64,000 nt of DNA from Gracilariopsis chorda (lineage: Eukaryota > Rhodophyta > Florideophyceae > Gracilariales > Gracilariaceae): contig NBIV01000031.1 of NCBI GenBank assembly GCA_003194525.1, forward strand, positions 124,001 to 188,000, written 5' to 3'. Of this stretch, positions 30,701 to 40,707 are shown one piece after another. A model generated the notes under the pieces. The model ran no database searches. It saw only the letters and a program-made list of their open reading frames with translations, and was not told the origin of the DNA. A program made the position numbers and the translations under genes. Within the stretch, counting starts at the first letter, position 1. Each line of letters opens with the position of its first letter.

Positions 30701-31293
30701 AGCTCTTGCTCATGGACGGAAGAGAAAGCGATTAGCTTTTTTCAACTCCGCAGAAGGGGTGGCTCTACGGATTTCTGTTCCCGGACACAGTCCAAAGCAG
30801 GGTGCTGTGCAGTACTGCACGCTTTGTGGACAACATCCTGGGCGGTACCGCGGTCATCGGTCGACATACTCGTGCATTTTATGTTCGACACCTCTATGTA
30901 TGAGAGTTTACCCCGGGCTGCGTAAAAGCTGCTGGCATGTGTGGCATTCTTCGAGGGTGCTCAAGCCCCGAAGTACACATGCGGCAGTGTCGCGTAGAAG
31001 CAGCGTCGAATTGGACGCCGTACAGAATGCTGGCAATAGCAACGATGTGAACATTGAGGCGGATGATAACTCTTCAACAGCATCTAACGACTTGGTGACC
31101 CGAAGAAGATCCACGAGAATCTCGCTTGCAAGTGAGTGTCCGTCTAAATCACGACGGAGACCGCGAGAGGGGAGCAGTAACATGGAAGGAGGGGGGCGGA
31201 GGCGGCGTTTGGTGTAGAAAGCGGGGTCTTGGCTACCGGTATGGGGTAGTTTGCTAGGGCAGAAAGCGCATTCTAATGATCAGTATACTGATC
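27553..31293 (+). mobile_element. PiggyBac/IS4-like DNA transposon with nuclease-bearing transposase (ends provisional)
   Basis: The transposase frame (27762-31217) is bracketed by the palindromic motif TGATCAGTATACTGATC at 27553-27577 and 31277-31293. Exact termini and target duplication are not resolved; the element may extend left to about 25790 and then include the divergent 510-aa gene. Confidence 0.55.
27762..31217 (+). pseudogene. DDE transposase with inserted YqaJ-type nuclease domain (three in-frame stops)
   Basis: One frame of 1151 codons is broken only by TAG 30141-30143, TAA 30426-30428 and TAG near 30511; each could be a Gln codon changed by C-to-T. Order: Pro/Ser and Arg/Gly-rich tail (1-95); helical domain (100-260); DDE first strand LAILDDDLYGTRASDNQVK (about 284-302); second strand TGCIVTADRGYGKQSFLEIL (about 363-382); acidic insert; then a YqaJ/lambda-exonuclease domain (about 555-790) with RCADWFVLRQFCVTGTNAG, RGSANECAVLSAL, FLACSPDGIAV (Asp), ACVEIKTRV (Glu, Lys) and HMAQIMQQMFVLG. 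After the first stop the transposase resumes: FYSKTKAGVDGATQQRAIL carries the third Asp in the (G)GVDxxDQ-like setting of PiggyBac, then IKTIAINAFFGWRMF. The C-terminus has a CX2C...CX2C...C zinc finger (YCTLCGQ; YSCILCSTPLC) like PiggyBac's Cys-rich domain. This copy is probably not active; the first 793 codons could still be made as one protein. Confidence 0.75.
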
Positions 31294-31616
31294 GATAGCC
31301 GGTTGTTGGATGTCCTGAGCCGTTCATGGTAGCCAAAGTTTGACGCGTTGCCATCCAGCCATTTTCTATCCGTCAAGCGTGAAAAGTGGCACGTTTCTCA
31401 AGAAAGACGTGAAGAACACGTTCAACTACTTTGTGTACCCGGAGGGGGAGACAAGCAAAACTACTGCACGGAAACATGTTATGTGCAGTATAGTGATCAA
31501 TAAATTTTGGCTCTAGGGATATAGCGACTGGTGTAGTTTACTTAACAGAACAGCTAAAGCATGCACCTTAAACTATACAACACACTTGTACACACTTTTG
31601 AATGTGAAATAAAAAA
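31294..31616. other. Spacer between two DNA transposons
   Basis: No gene seen. A degenerate GTGCAGTATAGTGATCAAT (31484-31502) recalls the palindrome at 31277 and could be part of the end of the preceding element. Confidence 0.3.
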
Positions 31617-32808
31617 TAAATCCACGAAATTCAATAAATCCAAAAAGTTCTTTAATGTGTTTTGGCGCCTTTTGTTGTCGTATCTGAACAAAAAAACGGC
31701 TACCACAACAACAACGCCATGCTAAACAGTTCTTGAACAAGAACTTTTAAAACAGCGTTACAAATAATTCCCCGCGGTAAAGCGCTAGCTGACAGAGAAA
31801 AAGGCATCATTATAGCCTTACGACATGAACAACTCAGCGAACGAGAAATTGCTGATGCTGTCGGTCGATACAGGGGAGCTGTTCAAAACGTTCTGAACAA
31901 CTCCAACAAATCCAAACGCAAATATTTAATAGCTAACAACCGTAAGCTTACCAAAAAACGGAGCGTCAAATCATTCGAAAGGCCCTGACTGGCGAGTTTA
32001 GTGCCAATGACATACGTCGGGACATGCAACTACCGGTCACAACCCGTCATGTTCAGCAAGTACTTCACAATGTCCCTCAACTGAGGTACAAGGGTCCATT
32101 CATGAAGGCTTCACACAAAATTCGAAGAATGAAATTTGCCAGGAAGTACCTTCAATCAGAAGCTATTGACTGGAAAAATGTTATTTTCACGGATGAAAAA
32201 AAGTTTAACTTGGATAGACCCGATGGCAATTGCATGTCTTGGCATGATTTTACGAACCGATTCAAAGTGGTTTTCTGAACGCAACATGGGAGGAGGGTCT
32301 GTAATGTTTTGGGGATCTATTTCTTACTACGGTGCTTTGCAGGTAGTGGAACTAAACGGTAATCAGAATTCTAATGACTATGTGCAACTACTTGACGAGA
32401 ACCTTTTACCGTTTGCTGCGGAAACACTGGGAGAAAATTGGACTTTGGTTCATGATGGGGCTTCTATTCATCGTTCTAAGGTCACCAAAGAGTGGATAGC
32501 ACGCAAGAAGCTGAATGTTCTACAGTGGGCTGCTCATAGTCCGGACCTTAATTTAATTGAAAATGTCTGTGGTACTATGCTTCGATATGTCTACCAGGGT
32601 TTCAAGCAGTTTGAAGCTGTAGAAGAGCTTGGTGCAAAGATTGGATCAGTTTGGAATAATATCGAAGAAGCTTTTGTAAGGAATCTTTACCGTTCTATCA
32701 ATAACCGTCTACTGTGTGTGCTGGACGCAAATAGTGGGCCATCAGGCTACTGAATGTGTTGTTTTGGCTAAGAAGTCCTTTTTCGACTTATTGAATTTCG
32801 TGGATTTA
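31617..32808 (+). mobile_element. Tc1/mariner transposon with terminal inverted repeats and TA target duplication
   Basis: The left end reads TA + AATCCACGAAATTCAATA (from 31617), and the right end is its reverse complement TATTGAATTTCGTGGATT less one mismatch region + TA (to 32808). The inside is 1.19 kb, normal for Tc1. It contains one transposase frame in decay. Confidence 0.9.
31767..32753 (+). pseudogene. Tc1 transposase (DD34E), frameshifted
   Basis: The N-terminal helix-turn-helix region is readable (RGKALADREKGIIIALRHEQ, LSEREIADAVGRYRGAVQNVL). A frameshift near 31965 moves the text to the frame of 32024-32278 (MQLPVTTRHVQQVLHNVPQL; then FTDEKKFNLD, first catalytic Asp). A second frameshift near 32255 moves it to the frame ending at 32753 (GGGSVMFWGSISYYGALQ; VHDGASIHRSK, second Asp; SPDLNLIENVCG, Glu). 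The spacing between second Asp and Glu is 34 residues, the Tc1 class. Two frameshifts imply it is inactive; the ends are intact and could be mobilised in trans. Confidence 0.88.
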
Positions 32809-33156
32809 TGGTACATATCACATACTAAATCCTAAAGTTGTTGTTGTTTGAGTTTTACTTTGTTATTTCGGTACTATCACTTTGAATGCTACTCTACTCC
32901 ACTGTCTATGAGCTACTTCTTCGACTTTGACCTGCCTTGCTCTTCGCGAGCTAGGCCGGCGGTCTACTGGACTTATTTGAATTTCGCGGAGTGTATCTAC
33001 AGCGCTGTTGCGCTTTATCTCTAGGTCTTTGCTTTTTGGCCAAATAATCGCGGCATGCGCGCTATAGCTAGTTTCACGTGTCGCACCCTCATTTCCGGTA
33101 ATTTCAACATCGCCTCGGCTTCTTACTTTGTACTTAAGATCGCTGCGGGTGTGTTC
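32809..33156. other. Spacer downstream of the broken oxygenase gene
   Basis: No gene seen; it lies 3' of the oxygenase pseudogene, whose stop is at 33157-33159. Confidence 0.3.
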
Positions 33157-33997
33157 CTAAGTGATGAAGTTAAGATCGTCTTTCACAACGTTTCCATCCG
33201 CGTCAAACTTGACTTCCGCGAATATCTCCCCCTCGTCCGTGTCAATCTTCTGGAACCGCCCGTTCCAAACATCGCCCGACTCGCAAACTGTCCTCGAAAG
33301 TTTGCACAACACAACATTTACATCTCCTATGCCAATTTGCTGGGATGCCTCTGAGAAAGCAGCGACACTGCACCGATCTGCCCCTTTCAAATCTCGAACG
33401 CCGAGAGTCGAAAGCGATGCCTTCGTATACTTGTGTTCAAGTCCAAACGCCAGAGTCCACGCGCCGGCTGGAGACTGTTTGGCATACTCTTTCAAGGCAT
33501 ATGCAACGTTACTCATGTCACAGGATGTGCTGGTTGGGGTGCCCCCCCGCAGCCAGGTCAGATTGTACACAAGCGCAAGACGATAACCCTCCGTAACAGG
33601 GCGAATCTGGTGTTCAACATCAGCAAAGAAGGCCGTATAATGCGGTTCAAACAAACACGTGCCATCAGTAGCTCCACCGTGGTATATGACAGACTTATCC
33701 TTGTGGGTTACGACAACTTGCCGCCGCGGAAGTTGTTCGGAAGCTGGATGCACAAAGGGTCAAACATACCAGACTCCCTTTCCGTGTCTCGATGCGGCTT
33801 GTAATGGTCTCCTTTACGATAGAGCAGTAGCTCATACAACGAGGCTTTCACGGAAATGAAGGGCAATCCGAAAGCTTCATCTACCTGGCTGACTAGCTTT
33901 AGTATGGCTGGTTCCCACTTTGGATTGGTGAAGGTGATGTTAGATGGCTCTATCTGTAGACAGTCCCTGACGGAGGCGTCAATAACAGTGTCATGCC
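33157..33997 (-). pseudogene. 2-oxoglutarate/Fe(II) oxygenase, 3' part, cut off by the Gypsy insertion
   Basis: Read on the minus strand from the insertion edge (33997), the text is DTVIDASVRDCLQIEP, then SLYELLLYRKGDHYKPHRDTE, giving the HxD iron ligands of the prolyl-4-hydroxylase-like double-stranded beta-helix. A one-base deletion near 33715 (after NNFRGGKL) shifts the frame, and the other frame continues VVTHKDKSVIYHGG, VEHQIRPVTEGYRLALVYNL, with the distal His and the Arg that binds 2-oxoglutarate. So the gene has two lesions, the insertion and the frameshift. The start codon visible on this piece lies inside the LTR and is not its own. Substrate unknown. Confidence 0.82.
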
Positions 33998-34822
33998 TGT
34001 GGTGCAATGCCCCAAAGGGGAAAAACACCGAAAGACGTTCGGGATCTTCCTCTCACGAGGTGAACCCAGTTGGGTAGAGCCCTCCCAGAGGTGTCACGGC
34101 GAAGCAGGTTTGTAAGACCAGGGACACCTGTCGCGAATTGCGCAGGGAGGTGAAGGCGAAGAATCGGAATCCGCGTAAGCGGGGTGTGATCCTCAGTAGA
34201 GGTATGTTTCCACGTAAGTGGGGGTGTGTGTGCGGATGCGCACACGAGGGCCGTGGATAGCGGGAGGTGCTACCCTAAAAAGGGGAAAAAGGAAGGGCCA
34301 AGAGGAGGAGGAGAGGACAAAGTGAGTCGTGAGAGCGACGGGGACGAACGGCGATGCCGGTAACAATATCCCTATACAGGGCGAAACACCAATGCAATTG
34401 GAACAATTATACTCCCAGTGATGGGTCCCTTTAGATGTGCAAGGGGGTTAGATGTCCCGTGGTCCACGGCGTTTCCCTCCAAGAAGGAGTAGAGCACGCG
34501 CGCAAGCGGTAACAACTAGAGCCAATTCCCCAGGTTGGCGTCCCTTGTTGGGGAAGGTTTACTGGTGTGACGGCAGTGCACCGTCGCACTAAGTACTAGC
34601 TTCCCAGAAATGGGTGTGAAAATAATAAATAATATTAACTAAAATACTCCACATTTCGTCGCAACATCCACTACTGTGTCCAACCGCCAATTGGCCCAAA
34701 ACCATGTCCCACGTGTCCATACCCACCATTGTGGGGCGTAGTTCACATACACACTACACAACCGATAATATCGGGAAAACGATCAAGTACCAAGAATCCC
34801 TCCCTGAGGGCGTTGCACTTCA
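33998..34822 (-). repeat. 3' LTR of the Gypsy element
   Basis: Plus strand begins TGTGGTGCAATGCC and ends GCGTTGCACTTCA; aligned along its whole length with 43597-44421. Packed with short perfect hairpins, for example CCCCAAAGGGG (34010-34020), CCGCGTAAGCGG (34171-34182), CCTCAGTAGAGG (34191-34202) and CCACGTAAGTGG (34210-34221). Confidence 0.95.
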
Positions 34823-34825
34823 TAT

Positions 34826-34836
34826 CCCCCCCTAAA
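34826..34836 (-). other. Polypurine tract of the Gypsy element
   Basis: On the minus strand TTTTAGGGGGGG ATA sits directly before the 3' LTR start (TGAAGTGC...). It fixes the element's orientation as minus. Confidence 0.75.
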
Positions 34837-34877
34837 ACGGGAAAAGGACCGCGGAGGCGGAGGATTCCCAGACGAAA

Positions 34878-35408
34878 ATGGGTGATAAAAGCGCGTGCTC
34901 TGTCTCCGGTTCTCCGGTAAATCCCTCTGCACCAGAGTCATCGAGCGCACAAACAACAACAACAGCCACCCTCAAAAAGGGAGAAATCAACAACGACAAC
35001 AACATCAACAACCACAGCCAACCTCCGAGGCCTCTTGGGCGATACACCACCGGTTTCCGGTCAATTCCCTTGCTTCAGGGCGATCGACATCCGGTACAAC
35101 CGGGGAGTATGGCTGCTGCATCCGACCATCCCTTCGCACTACCACCTTCGGTGGGGTCCTCCGGAACCGCTCCGGCGTTCAACTGGCCAACCTACAACAC
35201 CCTGGTGGGGCTGAACCCGATGAATCGGAATCACGCGTCGCGCCTGCGCCTTGCCCCGTGGTTTCACCCGGTCGCTGTCCTCAATGAGGAATTGGTCACC
35301 GCTTATGCGGATGACTCAGACACCCTTCCGGGGGATGCCACCGCCATGGCGGACGCGTTGGCTTACCGCCTTGCGGGTGGTCAAGCCCCGGGCGACGGCG
35401 AAGAGTGA
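34878..35408 (+). CDS. Antisense ORF in the 3' region of the Gypsy element, 176 aa, unknown
   Basis: An intact frame on the strand opposite to pol, between the chromodomain and the 3' LTR. Residues 1-75 are Ser/Thr/Asn-rich; the C-terminal ~85 residues look folded (FNWPTYNTLVGLNPMNRN, LRLAPWFHPVAVLNEELVTA) and end acidic. The opposite strand has no long frame here, so it is not a shadow of pol. No family recognised. It starts 55 bp inside the LTR border, so the LTR could drive it if it has antisense promoter activity. Confidence 0.5.
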   Translation: MGDKSACSVSGSPVNPSAPESSSAQTTTTATLKKGEINNDNNINNHSQPPRPLGRYTTGFRSIPLLQGDRHPVQPGSMAAASDHPFALPPSVGSSGTAPAFNWPTYNTLVGLNPMNRNHASRLRLAPWFHPVAVLNEELVTAYADDSDTLPGDATAMADALAYRLAGGQAPGDGEE

Positions 35409-35595
35409 GCCTCTTTTGTCCAGTTTCCTGGTGTTCCTTCCCTGGCTATGCCAGTTAGTGTAGTGTAGTATGGAGCTTGCTGCTCGACTAGGTAAAATTT
35501 CCCGTCTCGGACGGTGATTTCCAATTAGAATTCCCCGTCTTGGACGGACTTTCCCTTGCTATCCTTTCTTACTGCCCTCCGCTCGCGTGGCAACG

Positions 35596-35880
35596 TTACC
35601 CGACTTGGGCATTAACCAGCGTGGCTGGGGCTGCAGTTCCCGTTTGACGGTGGTATTGCACGACCTGCGATCGTGGGAGGTGTTCAATTGGCTCCCACGT
35701 ATCCCCACTGGGGTCATACCGGTACCAGCGGACGAGGTATTGTAGAATACCATCCTGTTCCCAGGTGTGTCCGACAAGTCCGTCTACTACGAACTCTCGC
35801 TCGTAGACCTGCCGGCCGTGCCAGGTGGTGGTTGTATTCCCTTGCGATGGTTGCCCGCTGTGCGGTATGTTGCCCTCCAT
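35596..35880 (-). pseudogene. Chromodomain at the C-terminus of Gypsy pol
   Basis: 94 codons with GRQVYEREFVVDGLVGHTWE, then ILQYLVRWYRYDPSGDTWEP and HLPRSQVVQYHRQTG: the three-strand-plus-helix pattern of a chromodomain with aromatic cage-type residues (Y, W, W). Chromodomains on integrase steer insertion to marked chromatin in chromoviruses. It is about 0.9 kb from the integrase core; the frame between is Pro/Glu-rich with stops, so it may be a long linker in an intact copy. Confidence 0.75.
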
Positions 35881-36770
35881 CCGGGTTGTCGGCTATGTCT
35901 CCTGCGTTGCCGTGCGCTGTCCTAGTGGCCGCTGCTCATGCGGGAAAATATCCCTCAAGAGAATGTGTGGCGTCACGTTTTTCACCGGCAAGTCGTTCCC
36001 CAGAGAGGTGTCGTTGTTCCCGTCCTCACGGTAGGCCGGGCGAACCGCCAACCGGCGGGGGACTTGAACTCCGCGAGTGCGGTCTTCTTCGCGAACCGCC
36101 AGCTTGCGGGGTCTTTGCTGCGTATGCGGGAACGGCGTTTGCGACATCCCCTGCGGGGTCCCGTGCGACACGGTGATTCATAAGCGTTCCGCCTCCCTGC
36201 CAGGTGCACGAGCGCTCTGTACCATACGTTCCGGCGACGCCGTGGTGTCCTCGGCTACTGACGGGTTGCCAGGAGCTAACTCCGGTACACCGGTATTTTG
36301 GTCAAAAATCCCCTTTGGGGGGTGCCAGGCAGGTGCCGATGACACCCTTTTCAGGGGCCTTGCCGCTAAGCGCGGTGCACCGCCTCCATGAGGAGGGGCA
36401 GCGTCCGGTACGACTTATTTCGAGCGTGCGATGGCGCACGTTTTTCCCGAGTTCCTCGGTTCTTCGCCGCAGCGTTGCGGGGGTTGGCGCAAATTATTCC
36501 CCGGAGCGGGGGCTTCCATTCCGTCGACGACGGGAGGCGTTTCCGGCGCTTGCGCGCCAGGGCCTGAAGCTTCGACTGCGGCTTGGCTGCCTTTTTCCCC
36601 AAGAGGGGTGTGGGTATTTTCCTGTGAGGCTGGCGTATCTGGGCGCCTCTTCTCCGCGGGGCGCGGGTCTGCTGGACCTAATTGAACCGCCTCCGTGGGG
36701 GCTTCCGCCAATGGCGGCTTCGATGCATCGCTCTGCCCAGGGGATTGGGGGAAATCGTCACCATACTCCC

Positions 36771-38452
36771 TTATCGGGGATCCTTCCCTGACAGGGGTGT
36801 GCGGTAGTTGCGCTTCAACTTCCTGTGTAGCACGATATATTTCCCGCGTTTGTAGCGATGCCTCCGGGGATGGATTGGGCGATTGCATTTCCGCTGCTGC
36901 GGTATTGGAGGGAGGCTTGTCGTTTTCCCGTGAAAAACGGTGTATTTGCCGCTTTTGCGGGGCCTGCGCGTCTGGTTCCTGTTGCACAGCACTGCCGGGA
37001 ACGGGGGATTAGTGTCGCGTGACATACTCCGTGCTCCACGGTCAGTGTTCCGTATGATACGGTGTGTTTCCCGTTGCGACGGCGATATCGTTCCTCGGAA
37101 ACGAGTGTTCTCCTTCCCCTCCTTAGACGGAGCGGCGGGATAAGGGATAACATTCCCCGCTTGGCGGGTATAAATGCGCGCCAGTGGGGCAGGCGTGGTA
37201 GGGGCGGGCGCTGAGAGGCCCGAATTACCCGGCTGAGCCAGTGAGTCCGACAGGGTCGGTAGGTCTGAGAGTCCCCGGCTGGGGTGTGGTAGTACCGTAG
37301 GCCTAGTACTCCTGGATGATTCCGGTGTCGCAGAGTCCGTAGGAACGGGGTTGCCTGGATCCAGGACTACCTCTGACGAGTGAGGAGGGGCAAGGACAAC
37401 ACGATCACGGGAAATCTGTTCGTGCGTGTCGCCCATCTCTACCACGACAGTGTCGGTGTTTACAGAGATGACCTTGAATGGTCCATCCGCCACAGGCGAG
37501 AGTTTATGGCGTTTCTCCCGTTCCGGGTTGTAGTACTCCTTCCTGATGAAGACGTAGTTATTCGCCCGAATTGGGGACAGTTTCCCTCGCAAGCGAGCAT
37601 CAAAATCCCGCTTGTAAGCGGCTTGGGCCCGTGCCATAGACTTCCGCGCAGCGGGGACCAGCTTGGAAAGCCATTGCTTCCATTGCTGCCGGTAGATACC
37701 CACTGATGGGTAATTGTCCAACGTAGCTTGGGGTTCCAGCACCACAGGCGGGGGTGTTCTAGATAGAACCAACTCGAAAGGCGAAACTCCGGTAGTCCGG
37801 TGTACCTGCGTATTGTACGCGTAGGTTACCGCATCAGCGTACATGTCCCAGTTCTTTGGGTGGTCTGCGACGTAGGAGCGTAACGCCGCGAGTAACGTCC
37901 GGTTAAACCGTTCAACTTGCCCATTACACTGGGGGGGTGGTAGGTAGTCGTGAACAAGTTCTTGACATCCAGGATGCGACAAACATCCTGGAAGAACTTG
38001 CTCACGAACTGTTTCCCGTTATCGGAGAGCACCTCCACAGGGGGACCGTAGACGAAAATCCAGTGCGTCACCAGAGCCTGGGCCACCGTGAGAGCGGTTA
38101 TCCTCCGAAGAGGGACAGTCCGTACCAGCTTAGAAAAGCGGTCGGTAATGACAAGTAAAAACTTGTTTCCACGTTTCGTGGTGAGTAGTGGTCCGAGAAT
38201 ATCGATCGCGATAAACTCGAGCGGCGCCCTTGCCGGGAATAGTTTCATCTTCTTCGCGTTTTTGCGGAGTTTCACGCGATTCTTCGCGCATTCGCCACAA
38301 AACCTCACGGTTGCGTAGCAATCCACTGCCATGGCGGGCCAATAGAAATCCCTTCGCAGGGTTAGGTAGAGTTTCCTCCCACCTGGATGACCTCCAATGG
38401 GGGCGTAGTGTGATAGATGTAACACCCGCGACTGCAGGGAATGAGGTACCAC
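36771..38452 (-). pseudogene. Gypsy integrase, frameshifted
   Basis: Zinc-binding HHCC part HLSHYAPIGGHPGGRK ... CYATVRFCGEC, then the core: FIAIDILGPLLTT (Asp), VEVLSDNGKQFVS (Asp). A frameshift near 37935 (TTTYHPP) moves the text to the frame with QCNGQVERFNRTLLAALRSY, which carries the catalytic Glu. The C-terminal part (LSPVADGPFKVISVNTDTVVVEMGD) is the SH3-like domain, followed by a Pro/Ser/Arg-rich stretch to 36771. Confidence 0.88.
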
Positions 38453-38869
38453 AATCTGTGGGCGGGCTTCGACCTTCCTTACGAGGTAGCCTTTGTCGTT
38501 TAACCCGAAAGGGAGATCTTCACCACCGTTAAGACGGGCACGAATCCTCGTACAGAATGGGTCGCCAAATTGTTCTCAGATCATTTCTTCCGGTGATACT
38601 GGTACAAAGTTTCCCGGTAACGGGTTCTCAGACTCATCTCGCGATGCGAGTAGTTCGTCAAAGTCAGCATCCTCGTCCCAGTTTTCTGGCCCAGCCTCGA
38701 CGGCACATTCCGGATCATCCGGGTCGATGGCCATGAAACATGGGACTTCATCATCCTCCGTTGGGAGTGCTTCCCCACTTGTGGGTAACAGCGACAGGGC
38801 GTCGGCTTGGGTGTTCTGCGCGCCCTTTTAATAAATGACTTGAAAGTCTTATTACGCGAGGCGGAGTCT

Positions 38870-39274
38870 CTAGCGCATGAGGCGTCCCGACGGGTCGGAG
38901 ATATTCATTAACCACCTCAATGAGGAATGATCCGTGTACACGGTGAAGTTAACTCCCATAAGGTAGGGGCACAGAGTGGTAATCGCCCATACGACGGCGA
39001 GGCACTCTTTCTCCGATATGGAGTAGTTCCGCTCATGAACATTGAGCGAGCGCGACCAATAACCAATTGGGTGTCGTTCCCCCTCGGGGGTGGTTTGATA
39101 AAGAGCACACCCGACTTGATAGTCGCTCGAGTCCGTATCTACGGAGTATGGCAAGCCAAGTTTTGGGAGATGTAGGATTGGTGCTGATGTGACAGCCTCC
39201 TTCAAGGAGTTAAAGGCTTCCGATAGCTCGGGCGTAAATGTTCCCAGTTTTGGGGAGTTCCCCTTTCGCAACAA
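38870..39274 (-). pseudogene. Gypsy RNase H
   Basis: LPYSVDTDSSDYQVGCALYQ (first Asp), NYSISEKECLAVVWAI (Glu) and FTVYTDHSSLRWLMN (Asp) are all present. It is joined to RT by a frameshift at about 39280, and stops (TAG and others) follow at 38869 and beyond before the integrase. Confidence 0.9.
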
Positions 39275-39279
39275 CGCGT

Positions 39280-40404
39280 TTAGGGGCGCCGCGGTATCCG
39301 CGGGATGAACCGTCGATAGACGTTGACCAGCCCCAAAAAGGAGCGCAGTTCCGTTTGAGTACGGGGCTCTTTCCCCTCAACGAGGGATTTGACTCGAGCT
39401 TTCTCGATCGCTAACCGTCCAGGACGGATAATGTGACCCAGATACTTCATAGTATCTGTGAAAAACTCGCATTTCCTCAACTTGAGGGTAGTTCCCGCAT
39501 CGCGGAGTACGGTCAGCACGTCTCGGACGTGAGTGAGATGGTCGTCCAACGAGTTGGATAAGATGATAATATCATCAAGGTAGACCAGACAACTCCGCCA
39601 CTTAAAGCGGTTAAGTAGAATATCTACTGCACGCTGAAAGGTGGCGGGGGCGTTGGTTAACCCAAATGGCATCCGCTTGAAGCGGTACGTTCCTGCGTGG
39701 CAGGTGAATGCGGTTTTGTCGCGATCCTCCTGTCTGACAGGTACTTGCCAATATCCCCAATTGGCATCAAGGGCCGTGAACACGGTGGCGTCTCCAAGGG
39801 AGTCAATACACTCGTCCATACGAGGGATGGGGTACGTGTTCCTAACAGTCACGGCATTGAGCCGGCGGTAGTCGACACAGAACCTCCAGGTTCCGTCGGC
39901 CTTTAAAGCCAGTACAACTGGGGATGCCCAGGGTGATTGAGCGGGCTCAATCACACCTGCGCGGAGCATCTTTTCCACTTGGGACTGCTCCTCTTCCCGA
40001 GCTTTCGGACCTGCCCTGGAGGGTGGTTGTGCAACCGGTCGCGCACCGGGGATTAAATCGATCCGGTGTTCCGTTGCATAAATTTCGCCAAGCGAGCCAT
40101 CCCACATTGTGGTCAATTCCCGTAACATTGTACGGAGTTTGTCGCGGTGCGACTCTGGCACGTGGCTGAAGTCCAGCGCTTCAAGTGCCTTTTCCGGATC
40201 AATCCGGTCGTTGCTCGATGAAGCATTGTCCTGTGGAACAGGTGTGGTTCGCAATTCCGAATTACTCGGTATGTTCGACGCTGAAGTAGCGGTTTCCTCC
40301 CCCTCCTTAGACTTGACGTCTTCGGACGGCAGGGCGAACTCCTCAGAAGAGGTGGTAACTCCGAGTACATCGGCGGCTGTCATCTTCGTTGGCAGCATTC
40401 CCAT
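39280..40404 (-). pseudogene. Gypsy reverse transcriptase
   Basis: RT motifs in order: WASPVVLALKADGTWRFCVD, TALDANWGYWQVPV (Asp), FKRMPFGLTNAPATFQ, SCLVYLDDIIILS (YLDD), KCEFFTDTMKYLGHII. Complete fingers-palm-thumb within 374 codons. The upstream join to protease (40405-40707) contains stops and a frame change. Confidence 0.93.
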
Positions 40405-40707
40405 AGAATGGGGGGTTACACTCCCAATTACTTGGTGTTTTACCAGATACTAGGGGTGTTTGCCAAGGTTGGCAACCAATATCTGGAAAGGAACATCCGG
40501 GGAAATGGAGACAATTCCATTAGCCAGCGCCAGCTGGGATTTCTCGTACAACGAGGCGAGGGGTTGTATAACCCGAAGACCGTGTTTACGGGAATTTACC
40601 TGCACCCAGACTTGGGACTCAGCCGGTATAGAAACCGAGGCAGCGGCGCGGAGCTTGGTGGACTCGCGGGACGCGGGCGGTGGTTCCTGCGCAGCAGGGA
40701 GCGGAAC

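Noticed and set aside
27541-31300. TTAA target duplication expected for PiggyBac
   Set aside because: TTAA is present just left of the palindrome (27545-27548) but no matching TTAA was found at the right end, so the ends stay provisional.
35673-36791. Several long plus-strand frames in the Gypsy 3' half
   Set aside because: They mirror the Pro-rich minus-strand linker and chromodomain; only 34878-35408 lies where the other strand has no frame.
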